Part shown: positions 38,300 through 48,600 of the stretch, in pieces
Position numbering within the stretch: position 1 is the stretch's first letter
Layout of the letters: each line of letters opens with the position of its first letter
Assembly: GCA_027327915.1 (NCBI GenBank)
Contig: DAHVWT010000005.1
Span: 1-60,562, forward strand
Length of the DNA stretch: 60,562 nt
Source of the DNA: Elusimicrobiota bacterium
GTDB taxonomy: Bacteria > Elusimicrobiota > Elusimicrobia > UBA1565 > UBA9628
Direction: 5' to 3'
Program-made: the position numbers and the translations under genes
Notes under the pieces: generated by a model
Seen by the model: only the letters and a program-made list of their open reading frames with translations
What the model was told of the DNA's origin: nothing
Databases searched by the model: none

Positions 38300-39069
38300 A
38301 CTTCAAGCTTCGCGTCTGGCGCCAGAAAGGCCCCGGGGACGCCGGACGCTTCGCGAACTACGAGGTGGACGGCGTCGCCCCCGAGATGTCGATCCTGGAC
38401 GTCCTTGATCTCCTCAACGAGCGCCTCCTCCAAAAAGAAGAGGAACCCGTCGCTTTCGAGTCCGATTGCCGGGAAGGCATCTGCGGCGCCTGCGGGCTTC
38501 TCGTCAACGGCTATCCCCACGGGCCCCGGAAGGGCCATACCACCTGCGAGCTCCGCATGCGCGTGTTTAAGGACGGGGAGACGATCACGATCGAGCCGTT
38601 CCGGGCGAAGGCTTTCCCCGTCATCAAGGATCTCGTGGTGGACCGCTCCTCCCTCGACCGGATCATCGCCGCCGGGGGCTTTGTCTCGGTCAACACCGGC
38701 AACGCCCGGGACGCGAACTCCATCCTCATCGGCAAGGACCGCGCGGCCAAGGCGATGGATGCGGCCGCCTGCATCGGCTGCGGGGCCTGCGTCGCGGCCT
38801 GCCCCAACGCGGCCGCCATGCTTTTCACGGGCGCCAAGGTGACTCAGTTGGCGCTTCTGGCGCAGGGCGCTCCCGAGCGAGAGCGGCGGGCGCTCGCCAT
38901 GCGCGAGCGCATGGACCTCGAGGGCTTCGGCAATTGCTCGAATGAATACGAGTGCGAGGCCGCCTGCCCCAAGAAAATCAGCGTCTCCCACATCGCTCGG
39001 TTTAACTGGGAATATCTCCGCGCCTCCCTGCTTCAGGAGCCGGAAAAAACCGAAGTCGGCCCGGGATAG
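38296..39069 (+). CDS. sdhB: Succinate dehydrogenase iron-sulfur subunit
   Basis: [34 protein letters not shown]. Confidence 0.96.
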
Positions 39070-39079
39070 AAGGTCGCCG

Positions 39080-39484
39080 TTGAAATATTTTAACCGGGCC
39101 GAGGCCGAGGCCCTGATCCCGGAGATCGAACGCATCCTGGGCTACGTGCTGCCCGTCCTTGAGAGCATCAAGGAGAAGTCGCGGCTCATCTCGGAGCTCG
39201 AGGCCGCGCCGGGAAAGCATCCCGCCGAGATCGCCCTTGAAAAGGCTCAGATTCAATTCCTCATCGCTGGAATCGACGAGTGGCTCGCAAAGATCGTCGA
39301 ACTGGGGGCCATCCCCAAGGGACTCGAACCGGCCTTGGTTGATTTCCCCTCCCGCATCGGCGGGCAAGAGATCTACCTCTGCTGGAAGGCCGGGGAAAAG
39401 CGCATCGCCTATTACCACGGCATCACCGACGGCTTCGCCGGCCGCAAACCCCTCCTCTCCGAGGGCTCCTCGGCGACGGCTTGA
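39080..39484 (+). CDS. DUF2203-family protein
   Basis: KYFNRAEAEALIPEIERIL...LGAIPKGLEPALVDFPSRIGGQEIYLCWKAGEKRIAYYHGITDGFAGRKPL; TTG start. Confidence 0.85.
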   Translation: MKYFNRAEAEALIPEIERILGYVLPVLESIKEKSRLISELEAAPGKHPAEIALEKAQIQFLIAGIDEWLAKIVELGAIPKGLEPALVDFPSRIGGQEIYLCWKAGEKRIAYYHGITDGFAGRKPLLSEGSSATA

Positions 39485-39485
39485 A

Positions 39486-40910
39486 TTACTTAAGAGGGAC
39501 GGGAAGCGGCGAGCCCTCGGCGCCCTTTAAATCCAGGCCGAGCCACCCCGCGATCGTCGGAGCAAGATCGATGACGCGAGGTTTTTTGATCTCGCCCTTG
39601 CCGACCATCGGGCCATAAACCAGAAACGACGCGAGCATCCGGGGATCATCCGGGGAATAGCCGTGCATCCCCTTGAGGCTCGCGGGACTACGATAATCTC
39701 CGCGGTATCCGCCCGAGATCATATATCCCCGCGCGGCTTCAATCGCCAGAAACGCCTTCGGATCGCCGCCCAGGGCCTTGATTTCCGCGGCGTTGTATAT
39801 TCTCTTGATTCCGCTGTTCGGGGCCCCTACAAGGGGCTTAAAAAGCGATAAAACTTTGTTTTCAACCTCCCGACCCTCCCCTTCCTTAGTATAGATATAC
39901 CCCATTCCCCCGGACGCCAGGATAACGGCTTTCCAATCGCTGATCCTAGCGCGGTTTCGCAGCGCCGTGATCATGCCGGCCCGGGACCCGGCGCCGGATT
40001 CGAAATCGACAAGCCCGGCTTCGGCCATCAGCACTCCGGGATGGATCGTCCACGAGGTCCGCGCGAAACCGTGGTCCGAGACGATGATCATGGCTGTTTC
40101 TCCCCACGTCCCGGCTTTCCGGGAGGCGTCGTACAAGCGCGCCAGCTGGGCATCCGCATTCTCGATCGAATGAAACACGGGCGGCGTGAAGGGGCCCGCC
40201 TCATGCTCTTCGTGGTCCACGTCCTCGAGATGTAGAAGAAGAAGCCGCGGCCTGAGCGTTTCCACCATAGAGACCGCCGCGTCGCCCAGCGTGTCGTTGT
40301 GATTCGTGGGCGGCGTCAGTCCCCGATAAAAATCCGGGAACCGCGCCGCGATCTTATCGAGAAGCCCGCGCGTCGAGAGCGCCCGCATGAGCTTGACGTC
40401 GTCCGGGGTCCCCGCGCGCCAGATCTCCGGAATCCGTTCCGTGGCTTGAGCGCCAACCGTCACCGGCCAGGCGACCATGCCCACCCGCAATCCCTTCCTG
40501 GCGGCCAAGTCCCAGAGCGTCGGACGCCGGATGTCCTCTGAATACCAGCGCCAGCCGCCCATGTTGCGCTCGAGCGGGTCCCACGCCGCGTTCGTCACGA
40601 TGCCGTGCACGCCCGGATTAACACCCGTCACCATCGAGGTGTGCGTGGGATAGGTCACCGTCGGGAAAACGCCGCGCATCCCGCGGCTCCAGGCGCCCTC
40701 GCGCAAGACCCGGCGGATGAAGGGGATCTTGAGCCCGTACTTGTCGGCGTTCAGGTAATACTCGGGTTTCAAACCGTCAATCGAGACCATGATCACGCGC
40801 CGAGGCGTGACTGGGGCGGCCGCGGCGGCAAAGACGGCCACGGCGGCAAAGACGGCTATGGAATAAATGAAAATACTTTTTAATTGCCGTCTTTGCCGGG
40901 CGATTTTCAC
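39486..40910 (-). CDS. Exported type I phosphodiesterase / nucleotide pyrophosphatase
   Basis: MVSIDGLKPEYY, FPTVTYPTHTSMVTGVNPGVHGI, SDHGFA; N-terminal signal peptide from GTG start. Confidence 0.85.
   Translation of the reverse strand: MKIARQRRQLKSIFIYSIAVFAAVAVFAAAAAPVTPRRVIMVSIDGLKPEYYLNADKYGLKIPFIRRVLREGAWSRGMRGVFPTVTYPTHTSMVTGVNPGVHGIVTNAAWDPLERNMGGWRWYSEDIRRPTLWDLAARKGLRVGMVAWPVTVGAQATERIPEIWRAGTPDDVKLMRALSTRGLLDKIAARFPDFYRGLTPPTNHNDTLGDAAVSMVETLRPRLLLLHLEDVDHEEHEAGPFTPPVFHSIENADAQLARLYDASRKAGTWGETAMIIVSDHGFARTSWTIHPGVLMAEAGLVDFESGAGSRAGMITALRNRARISDWKAVILASGGMGYIYTKEGEGREVENKVLSLFKPLVGAPNSGIKRIYNAAEIKALGGDPKAFLAIEAARGYMISGGYRGDYRSPASLKGMHGYSPDDPRMLASFLVYGPMVGKGEIKKPRVIDLAPTIAGWLGLDLKGAEGSPLPVPLK
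40823..40898. repeat. 18-bp-period direct repeat CGGCGGCAAAGACGGC x2 plus inverted copy GCCGTCTTTGCCG
   Basis: Copies 40823-40838 and 40841-40856; inverted copy 40886-40898. Confidence 0.85.
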
Positions 40911-40935
40911 GACCCCTACGATATCAAATAAGGCA

Positions 40936-40972
40936 GGACCTTCGGTCCCCGGACATCTAGGCCGCTGGTCCC
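40936..40972 (+). promoter_or_regulatory. GC-rich TTCGG-hairpin element abutting the -35
   Basis: GGACCTTCGGTCCCCGGACATCTAGGCCGCTGGTCCC; contains stem GGACC-TTC-GGTCC. Confidence 0.45.
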
Positions 40973-41002
40973 TTGATTTTTTTGAAGATCCCCTGGTATG
41001 GT
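40973..41002 (+). promoter_or_regulatory. Candidate promoter TTGATT-N18-TATGGT
   Basis: -35 at 40973-40978, -10 at 40997-41002, upstream of ATG 41059 with AAGGAG RBS. Confidence 0.45.
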
Positions 41003-41058
41003 TATGTGTCTGAAAATGCGGATACGCCGTGATTTCAAGAATTTTTAAGGAGAACGAT

Positions 41059-42273
41059 ATGAAAACCCGGCAAGGAAACTCCAAAGGATTGGCGGCGACG
41101 ATGGCGGCCTTGGGATGCGCGTTGGCGCTGGCCTCGGGACCCGCGTTGGCCGTGGGCGACTCCTCGTGGGACTCCCAGCACGGCGGCCCCCTCCAGGGCC
41201 TCGACCCTAAGAGCGTCGCTTCTCTCATGCAACAAATGCGGAACGCGAACTCCGCCCAGGCCCCAGCAAGCGGACCATCGGTCTTCCAAAGCTTCGACCA
41301 GGCCCGAGCGAACCTTTATAAGAAGGTTTCTCCCGCCGTGCTCCGGATTCTCACGATCGACGTGGGACAAACCTCTCTGGACGGATTCGAGCCGGGCGCC
41401 TCCCCGGAGTCAAAGATCGCCGCGCACCCCGTCTCGGGAGGCTCCGGCTTCATCATCCGGGAAGACGGCATCGTCGTGACCAACTACCACGTGGTCGCGC
41501 GCGATGTCGGCATCGACGCCGCGAAAAATCCCCTGGATCGCACGCACCGATTCATCGGGGAGTTCCTCAACGGCCAGAGAGTTCCCTTGGTCCCCATTGC
41601 CACCAACCGTGTCCTGGACTTGGCGCTTCTCAAGGCCGTCGTCGTCGACAAGACCGGACGCCCGGTCGACAGCCGATCCGTGCGATTCCCGACAGTCGCC
41701 CTCGGTGACGCCGCCAAGACCAAGATCGGGGAGACGGTCTTCGCCTTGGGCGCCCCGAGCATGCTCGCCGGCACGTTCACGATGGGAACCGTGACCTCGC
41801 AGCCGAGGCCGGAGCCCGAGGCCTGGAACGGCTGGGTTTCCCTCAGCAGCATGCCGCCGCAAGACGCCCTCAAGTATTTGAAGAACTTCAACAAATACAA
41901 CATGGGGGTCGAGGCGATTGTCCTTCAAGTTTCCGCGGCGAGCGATCACGGCAGCTCCGGAGGCCCTCTCTTCAACTCCCGCGGGGAAGTGATCGGCGTC
42001 GTCAACTCCGGGAACGTCCGGTCGACCCCCGTGAGCGTCGAGGACCTGGACAATCCCGACCATCGCTTGGCCGGAGTCACGGGCATCGCGACGAACGGCG
42101 TCAATTTCGCGATCGTCGCCAATCAAGTCAGCGGCTTCGTGAACGCGGTCCTCCCGAAGCTGGCCGGCGCTCCGGCCGGCGCCGTCATCGTGACGGGCAC
42201 GGGGATGGACCTCCAAAATCTGACCGCCCAGCAAATCGAAGAGGCCGCCGGCCGCATGGACTCCGCGCGGTAA
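41059..42273 (+). CDS. Exported trypsin-like (S1/HtrA-type) serine protease
   Basis: Signal peptide; GSGFIIREDGIVVTNYHVVARDVG, SDHGSSGGPLFNSRGEVIGVV. Confidence 0.85.
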   Translation: MKTRQGNSKGLAATMAALGCALALASGPALAVGDSSWDSQHGGPLQGLDPKSVASLMQQMRNANSAQAPASGPSVFQSFDQARANLYKKVSPAVLRILTIDVGQTSLDGFEPGASPESKIAAHPVSGGSGFIIREDGIVVTNYHVVARDVGIDAAKNPLDRTHRFIGEFLNGQRVPLVPIATNRVLDLALLKAVVVDKTGRPVDSRSVRFPTVALGDAAKTKIGETVFALGAPSMLAGTFTMGTVTSQPRPEPEAWNGWVSLSSMPPQDALKYLKNFNKYNMGVEAIVLQVSAASDHGSSGGPLFNSRGEVIGVVNSGNVRSTPVSVEDLDNPDHRLAGVTGIATNGVNFAIVANQVSGFVNAVLPKLAGAPAGAVIVTGTGMDLQNLTAQQIEEAAGRMDSAR

Positions 42274-42358
42274 ACTTCTCCGCCAGTTCGAGACTCGATG
42301 CTCCTCGTGTTCGAACGAGGGGCCTCGGACATTTCCAGGTTGGAAGGTGGAAGAATCG

Positions 42359-42799
42359 ATGAACAAGGGGGTTCTGCTTGCGCTGGCCATCTCAGCCGGG
42401 GCTTGCTTCTCCGTGCAGCCGCCGATCAACGCGGCCCTGGGGCGCTCCGTTGGCGTCCTTGAATCGGCCCTTATCTCCTTCGTCATCGGCGCCCTAGTCC
42501 TGGCCGCGGCGGCTTGGGCGGCCGGGACGGGAAGCCTCGCGGCCGTCCGCCATGTCCCCTTGTGGCAGCTCGTGGGAGGCTTCATCGGAGCCTACTTTGT
42601 CACCGTTGCTCTCTTTTGCGCCGCGCGCATCGGGATGACGGCGCTTATGGTGGCGATCGTCGCCGGGCAATTGGCGGGGGCTCTTCTGCTCGACCACTTC
42701 GGCCTGCTGGGATTGCAGGCGAGGCCCATCGGTCCCGCGCAGACCGCCGCCGCTCTCCTGATCGTCGCGGCCGTCTGGCTCGTCCAAAGCCGCGGTTAG
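42359..42799 (+). CDS. DMT-family DUF606/YdcZ-type membrane transporter
   Basis: ACFSVQPPINAALGRSVGVLESALISFVIGALVL and further helices. Confidence 0.85.
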   Translation: MNKGVLLALAISAGACFSVQPPINAALGRSVGVLESALISFVIGALVLAAAAWAAGTGSLAAVRHVPLWQLVGGFIGAYFVTVALFCAARIGMTALMVAIVAGQLAGALLLDHFGLLGLQARPIGPAQTAAALLIVAAVWLVQSRG

Positions 42800-42819
42800 C
42801 GCGAGCTCCGGCGGAAATT

Positions 42820-42893
42820 TCGGGGCACTCAGGCTCGAACTGAGAACCTCCTGGTCCCAAACCAGGCGCTCTAGCCAATTGAGCTATGCCCCG
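42820..42893 (-). tRNA. tRNA-Pro (anticodon TGG)
   Basis: Cloverleaf CGGGGCA TA GCTC..GAGC CCTGG-TTTGGGA-CCAGG CTCAG-TTCGAGC-CTGAG TGCCCCG A, 74 nt. Confidence 0.97.
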
Positions 42894-42940
42894 CAGGACG
42901 CCGTTATTATATCTTTTGCCTCCGGCTTGGACGCTCGCCG

Positions 42941-45001
42941 TCAGGGATTCGCGATCGTGCTCAAGAGCCGCAACGGCATGCGGCAGTAGTCGGCGAAGTA
43001 GGGAAGAAGCGCCTTGATCCGCCCCGCCTGCTCCTCCGCGGCGCGCTCCCCGACGGCGATAAGCTCCTTGGCGCGGTGAAGATCCGCCCAGGAAAATCCC
43101 TTCAAGTTCGGCCAGATGATGACGTCCGCCAGATGCGCTCTCTTCTGGGCGATCTCATACTCCATCGTGTAGATCATTTGGAAAAAGACGTTGACGATGC
43201 CCGGGGGCGCCGGCTCCTCGGGGAAGCCCAGCTCCTTGAGCCTCCCGGACCCCTTGGCCCGCGCGGCCTGGCGCTCCGACTCCAGCCTCGCGAAGACGCG
43301 CTCCGGAGGAGGCACCGTGAGGTCCACGGACAGCAAAATGTCCGCTCCCAACGCAGAGGTCACGCTCGTCGGCACGGGATTGACGAGGCCGCCGTCGACG
43401 AGGAAGCGGCCTCCGAGGCTCATGGAGCGAAAAAAGATGGGCAGCCCGCAGCTCGCGCGCACGGCGTCGGCCACCTCTCCTTCCCGTAGAACGACCTCCT
43501 CCCCCGTCTGAATGTCGCAGGCGACGCAGGCGAAGGGGATATCCATATCCGAGAACCGCTTCGTGCCGAGGTGCGTGCGCAGGAAAGCCAAAAGAGTGTC
43601 TCCCCTAAAAATGCCCGCGCGCAGCCAAGCGAGGTCGAGGCCCAGGTTCTTATAGACCCACTGCTTGTCGATCGCGAGCGCCACCTGCTCGATCTCCTCG
43701 GGCTCCATCCCACTTGCCGCGAAGCCCGCGATCAGGGCTCCCATCGAAGTCCCCGCCAGGATATCCACGGGGATGCCCTCGCGCTTGAACACCTTGAGGA
43801 CGCCGATCAAGGTATAGCCCAGCGCCGCGCCCGCGCTCATGGCGAGGCCGACTTTCAGCCCGCCGATGCGCCGGGCCAATCGCCCGATCCCCTGCTCGCT
43901 TTTCGGGCTCGGGCGCATGGCCTCGAACGCGTTGTCCGTCTGAAGGAACCTGCGGTGGATCGCCGTCGGCCACGGGATCACCTGCCGCGGGAGGCTCGGC
44001 GAGAGCGCCCACTCCTCCCACTCGGCGTCGCCCAGGAACACCTCGAAAAGGTTCTCGCGGATGCCGGCCGAAAGGACGTCGGCCTCGATCTGCCTGAACT
44101 GCGGGCGGGCTCCCTCGCTCGCGACCAGAAACACCTCGTCCGCCTCGGAGACAACCGTCCTTTCCAGGGACCCGAAGCCCGCCCCCATCAGGACGAAGGC
44201 GAAGTCGTAGGCGCCGCGCAGCGCGTTGAGGAAAAGAAAGACGCCCGTCTCGGGGAAACCGCCCAGGGCGTCGGGGCTCAAGGAGAGGATGGAGAGACCC
44301 GAGGGATGCGGCTCGGCCAAGCCCCGCATCGAGAGAGGATCCCGGGTGTTGAGAGAGCGCAGATCCTCCTTGCCGATCCGCTTTCCCTGAAGCTTCAGGG
44401 CCTTCGCCATCTCCCCCGCGTCCTCGGAGAGATCGACGATCAACACTCGGCGGCGCGTCTGCTCGAGCGTCTGGAAAGCGAGATGGAGGCCGAAAAGGAC
44501 GCGGTCCGTGCGGCCCAGCCCGCAGACGAGCGCCAGCAGCCGGTTGAGCCGGGCGGAACGGCGGGCCGTCAGCCTGTTCATCGCGACAAGACGCTTGGTG
44601 AGCATCTGCGAAAGATGCAGCGCGATCTCCGGAATGTCCCTAAGAAGGGACTCGAAGTCCTGGCGCGAGAGCCTCAAGAATTCGCAGCTCGTGTCGAGCT
44701 TGACGGTCATGCTGCGGGGCTCCCCGGTCAGAAGGCCCCCCTCCCCGAGAACCTCGCCGTAGCCCAGGCGGGCGGCGACACGCTCCCCCCCGAGCTCGTC
44801 ATGCGTCACGCGGACCTGCCCGGAGGCGACGATATAGAGCGCGTCCGGCTCCGCCCCCTGCTTAAAGAGCGTCGAGCCCTTGGGGAGCGAGACGACGGAA
44901 AAGCGCAGCGCGATCCGCGCGATGTCCTGGGATGACATCCCCTCGAAAAGAGGCGCCCTTCTCAGGAATGGCTCCCACGCCGGTATTTCCTCGGGACGCA
45001 T
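42941..45001 (-). CDS. Cyclic-nucleotide-binding domain + patatin-like phospholipase (NTE-like)
   Basis: N-terminal cNMP fold; patatin GALIAGFAASG preceded by GTSMG; VDGGLVNPVPTSV. Confidence 0.88.
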   Translation of the reverse strand: MRPEEIPAWEPFLRRAPLFEGMSSQDIARIALRFSVVSLPKGSTLFKQGAEPDALYIVASGQVRVTHDELGGERVAARLGYGEVLGEGGLLTGEPRSMTVKLDTSCEFLRLSRQDFESLLRDIPEIALHLSQMLTKRLVAMNRLTARRSARLNRLLALVCGLGRTDRVLFGLHLAFQTLEQTRRRVLIVDLSEDAGEMAKALKLQGKRIGKEDLRSLNTRDPLSMRGLAEPHPSGLSILSLSPDALGGFPETGVFLFLNALRGAYDFAFVLMGAGFGSLERTVVSEADEVFLVASEGARPQFRQIEADVLSAGIRENLFEVFLGDAEWEEWALSPSLPRQVIPWPTAIHRRFLQTDNAFEAMRPSPKSEQGIGRLARRIGGLKVGLAMSAGAALGYTLIGVLKVFKREGIPVDILAGTSMGALIAGFAASGMEPEEIEQVALAIDKQWVYKNLGLDLAWLRAGIFRGDTLLAFLRTHLGTKRFSDMDIPFACVACDIQTGEEVVLREGEVADAVRASCGLPIFFRSMSLGGRFLVDGGLVNPVPTSVTSALGADILLSVDLTVPPPERVFARLESERQAARAKGSGRLKELGFPEEPAPPGIVNVFFQMIYTMEYEIAQKRAHLADVIIWPNLKGFSWADLHRAKELIAVGERAAEEQAGRIKALLPYFADYCRMPLRLLSTIANP

Positions 45002-45012
45002 CTCTCTTGATC

Positions 45013-45594
45013 CTATTTGGTAAAATCAGGTCCTGCCGCGCGTTTCATGGCGCACAGCAGAAGTCCGATGACGGTCTTGGAGTCGCGAATTTTCCCGGAA
45101 AGGACGAGCCCCAAGGCCTTCTCGAACCCCATGGCCACGACCTCCAGGAATTCGTCCTCGTCGGGATGCCGCCGGCCGGCGCGGAGCTCTCGGGCCTCGT
45201 AGACATGAAGAACCTCGTTGGCGAAGGCGGGGGTTGGCCAGTAGGTGATGAGCGGCGCCAAGCGCCCCGCCGAATACCCCGTCTCCTCCCGCAGCTCGCG
45301 TCTCAGGCAGGCGACGGGGGTCTCGCCCTTCGCGAGCTTTCCGGCCGGTATCTCAAGGGTCGCGCGTCGCACGGGGAATCGGTATTGGCGCACGAGGATG
45401 ATCGTATCAGGCGAGACAAAGGGAACGACCGCCGCGGCGCCTGGATGATCGATATATTCGCGCACCGCCCGGCGCCCGTTGGGAAGAACGATCTCGTCGG
45501 CGCGAAAATCGACTGAATTGCCGCGATATACGGTGTTTTCCTTGACCAGCCTCTCCAGAAGCCCGCGGCTCGACGTGGGCTTCGGATGGCTCAT
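45013..45594 (-). CDS. NUDIX hydrolase (ADP-ribose pyrophosphatase-like)
   Basis: EIPAGKLAKGETPVACLRRELREETGY NUDIX box. Confidence 0.92.
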   Translation of the reverse strand: MSHPKPTSSRGLLERLVKENTVYRGNSVDFRADEIVLPNGRRAVREYIDHPGAAAVVPFVSPDTIILVRQYRFPVRRATLEIPAGKLAKGETPVACLRRELREETGYSAGRLAPLITYWPTPAFANEVLHVYEARELRAGRRHPDEDEFLEVVAMGFEKALGLVLSGKIRDSKTVIGLLLCAMKRAAGPDFTK

Positions 45595-45625
45595 GGTGGT
45601 TTTGGGATTATAACAAAAGGGTTCC

Positions 45626-48600
45626 ATGGCCGATTCCAAAGCATCCCACGCCGGCTTCGTCCACCTCCACAACCATTCGGAATATTCCCTGCTCGACGGG
45701 ATGATCCGCCTTTCCGATAAGACCGGGAAGAAGCCCTCGGAAACCTTGAAGCTCCTCGCCCAGGAGGGCGCCAAGGGCGTCGCCCTCACCGACCACGGCA
45801 ACATGTTCGGCGTCATCGAATTTTACAGCCGCTGCAAGGATGCGGGCCTCTCCCCCATCGTCGGCTGCGAGCTTTATTTCGCCAAGGGCTCCCGGCGCGA
45901 GAAATCGGGAAGCCAGAAAGAGACCTGCCACCTCACCGTGCTGGCGCGCGACTACACGGGCTACCAGAATCTCATGGAGCTGGCGACCCAGGGCTACGCC
46001 GAAGGCTACTATTACGACCCGCGCATCGACCGCGAACTCCTGGCAAAGCATGCCAAAGGCCTCATCGTCCTCTCGGGCTGCCTCAAATCGGAGGTCTGCC
46101 AACTCATCGCCGCAGGCGACATCGCGGGCGCGGAGAAGGCCGCCGTGGCGCTGCGCGACATGCTCGAGCCCGGCTCCTTGTATCTCGAGATCATGGATCA
46201 CGGGATCGCGGCCCAGCAGCAGGCCACGAAGGCCCTCCTCGAGATCCACCGCCGCACCGGCATCCCTCTTGTCGCGACGAACGACTGCCATTACGCCCGG
46301 GCCGACGAGGCCGAGGCGCAGGACGCCAGGGTCGCGATCGCGACGGGAAGCAAGCTCGCGGACAAGGCCCGTCTCAAGTTTGAAAGCCGGGATTTCTACC
46401 TTAAGACCGCCGACCAGATGTCGCGTCTTTTCTCCTTCGCCCCGGAGGCCGTCTCGAACACGCTCGCCATCGCCGAGCGATGCCGTCTCGAGATCCCGAT
46501 GGGCCGGATGCTCCTCCCGGAGTTCGCCGTCCCCGAGGGCCGGACACAGGATTCCTATCTCGCCCAGCTCTGTTTGAAGGGCCTCTCCGAACGCCTGGGG
46601 GACATCCCTCCTTCCTACAAGGAGCGCCTCGACTTCGAGCTTTCGGTCATCCGCAAGATGGGCTTCGCGGGCTACTTCCTCATCGTCTGGGACTTCATCG
46701 CCTACGCCCGCCGCGAGGGCATCCCCGTGGGACCCGGCCGGGGCTCCGGCGCCGGAGCCCTCGTCGCCTACTCCCTCCGGATCACCGATATCGACCCTCT
46801 GCGTCACCGCCTCCTTTTCGAGCGCTTCCTCAATCCGGACCGCAAGGCGATGCCGGATCTCGACATCGACCTTTCCGACACGGGCCGCGAGCGCGTGATC
46901 GAATACGTGCGCGGCAAATACGGCTCGGCGAACGTCGCCCAGATCATCACCTTCGGGGCCATGGCGGCCAGGCTCGTCGTGCGCGACGTCGGGCGTGTGC
47001 TGGGAGTGCCTCTCGCGGCCGTCGACCGCTTGGCCAAGCTCATCCCCGCGACGCCGGGGGCCGAACTGAGCAAGGCGATCCAGGACAATCCCGAGATCAA
47101 GGAGGCCGCCCGCGACCCCCAGATTAAAAAACTCCTCGAGCTCTCCCTCAAGCTCGAGGGCTTGAAGCGCCACTCCTCCACCCACGCGGCGGGAACGGTC
47201 ATCACGAAGGAGCCCGTCGCGCGCTACGCCCCCCTCTCCCGGACCAGCCGCTCCGAGACCATGACGACGCAGTACGACGGCGAGAGCCTGGGGGCCCTGG
47301 GCCTGCTCAAGGTCGATTTCCTGGGCCTGCGCACCCTGCGGATCATCGACGACGCCGTCCGTCTCGTCAACCGCCGCCTGGGCCGCCCCTTCGACATAGC
47401 CGCCATCCCTTCCGACGACCCCAAGACCTTCGAGCTTCTGCGCCAGGGACACGCCCTCGCGGTCTTCCAACTCGACAGCTCCGGCATCCGCGACCTTCTG
47501 ACGCGGCTCAAGCCCACGGATTTCGGGGACATCGTCGCCGTCATCGCCCTCTACCGCCCCGGCCCCATGAAGGCCGGCATGCTCGACGATTTCGTGGAGC
47601 GCAAGCACGGCCGCAAGCGCGTCGCCTACCTCCATAAACTCCTCGAGCCCATCTTGAAGGACACCTTCGGATGCTTCGTCTACCAGGAGCAGGTCATGGA
47701 GACCGCGAAGAGCCTCGCGGGATTCACTCCCGGCCAAGCCGACGGCCTGCGCAAGGCGATGAGCAAAAAAATCCCGGCGGAACTTGAGAAGCTGCGCGCC
47801 GCCTTCGTCGCGGGCTCCGTCAAAAACGGAATCGCCGAGAAACTCGCCAACAAGGTCTACGACCAACTGACCGAATTCGGCGGCTACGGGTTCAACCGCT
47901 CGCACTCGGCCGCCTACGGGCTCCTCGCCTATCAGACGGCCTACCTCAAGGCCAACTACCCTCTCGAATTCATGTGCGCGGTCCTCACCTCGGAGATCGG
48001 ACATTCCTCGGTCTCCTCCGAGGAAAAGGAAAACAAGCTCGCGACCTACCTCGACGAGGCCCGGCGCATGGGGCTCAAGGTGCTTCCCCCCGACGTCCAG
48101 CGCTCGGAGCCCGCCTTCTCGATCGAGGAGCCCTCCGCCGTCCGTTTCGGCCTCTCCGCCGTCAAAAACGTCGGAGAGGGAGCGGCCCGCCTGATCATGG
48201 AGGAGCGGCTGAAGGGCCTCTTCAAGGATTACGCCGACTTCCAATCCCGCGTCGACCCCCGCGCGATCAACAAGAAAGTCGCCGAGTCCCTGGCCAAGGC
48301 CGGAGCCCTCGACGCCCTCTGGAGTTCTCCGCCCGCGGCCGCGAGAGCCTCGGCGCTCAAGGCCATCGAAAGCTCCTGGGGGAAATCCGGCAAGTCCCTG
48401 TCCGATCTGGACCGCGGCCAGGAACTCCTCTTCGAGCTCCCGCCGCCGTCTTCCGAGCCCGGCAGCATCGAGACGGCCCGCCCCTTGGAGGCCAAGGAGA
48501 TCCTCGATTGGGAAAAGGAGGTGCTCGGCGTCTACTTTTCGGGCCACCCCCTCGACGGACTTGAACCTCATCTGCGAGCGCTCCGATCCCACGCGATCTC

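Noticed and set aside
42820-42893. tRNA-Pro as a mobile-element attachment site
   Set aside because: No integrase, no duplicated 3' tRNA fragment, and flanks look like ordinary chromosomal genes.
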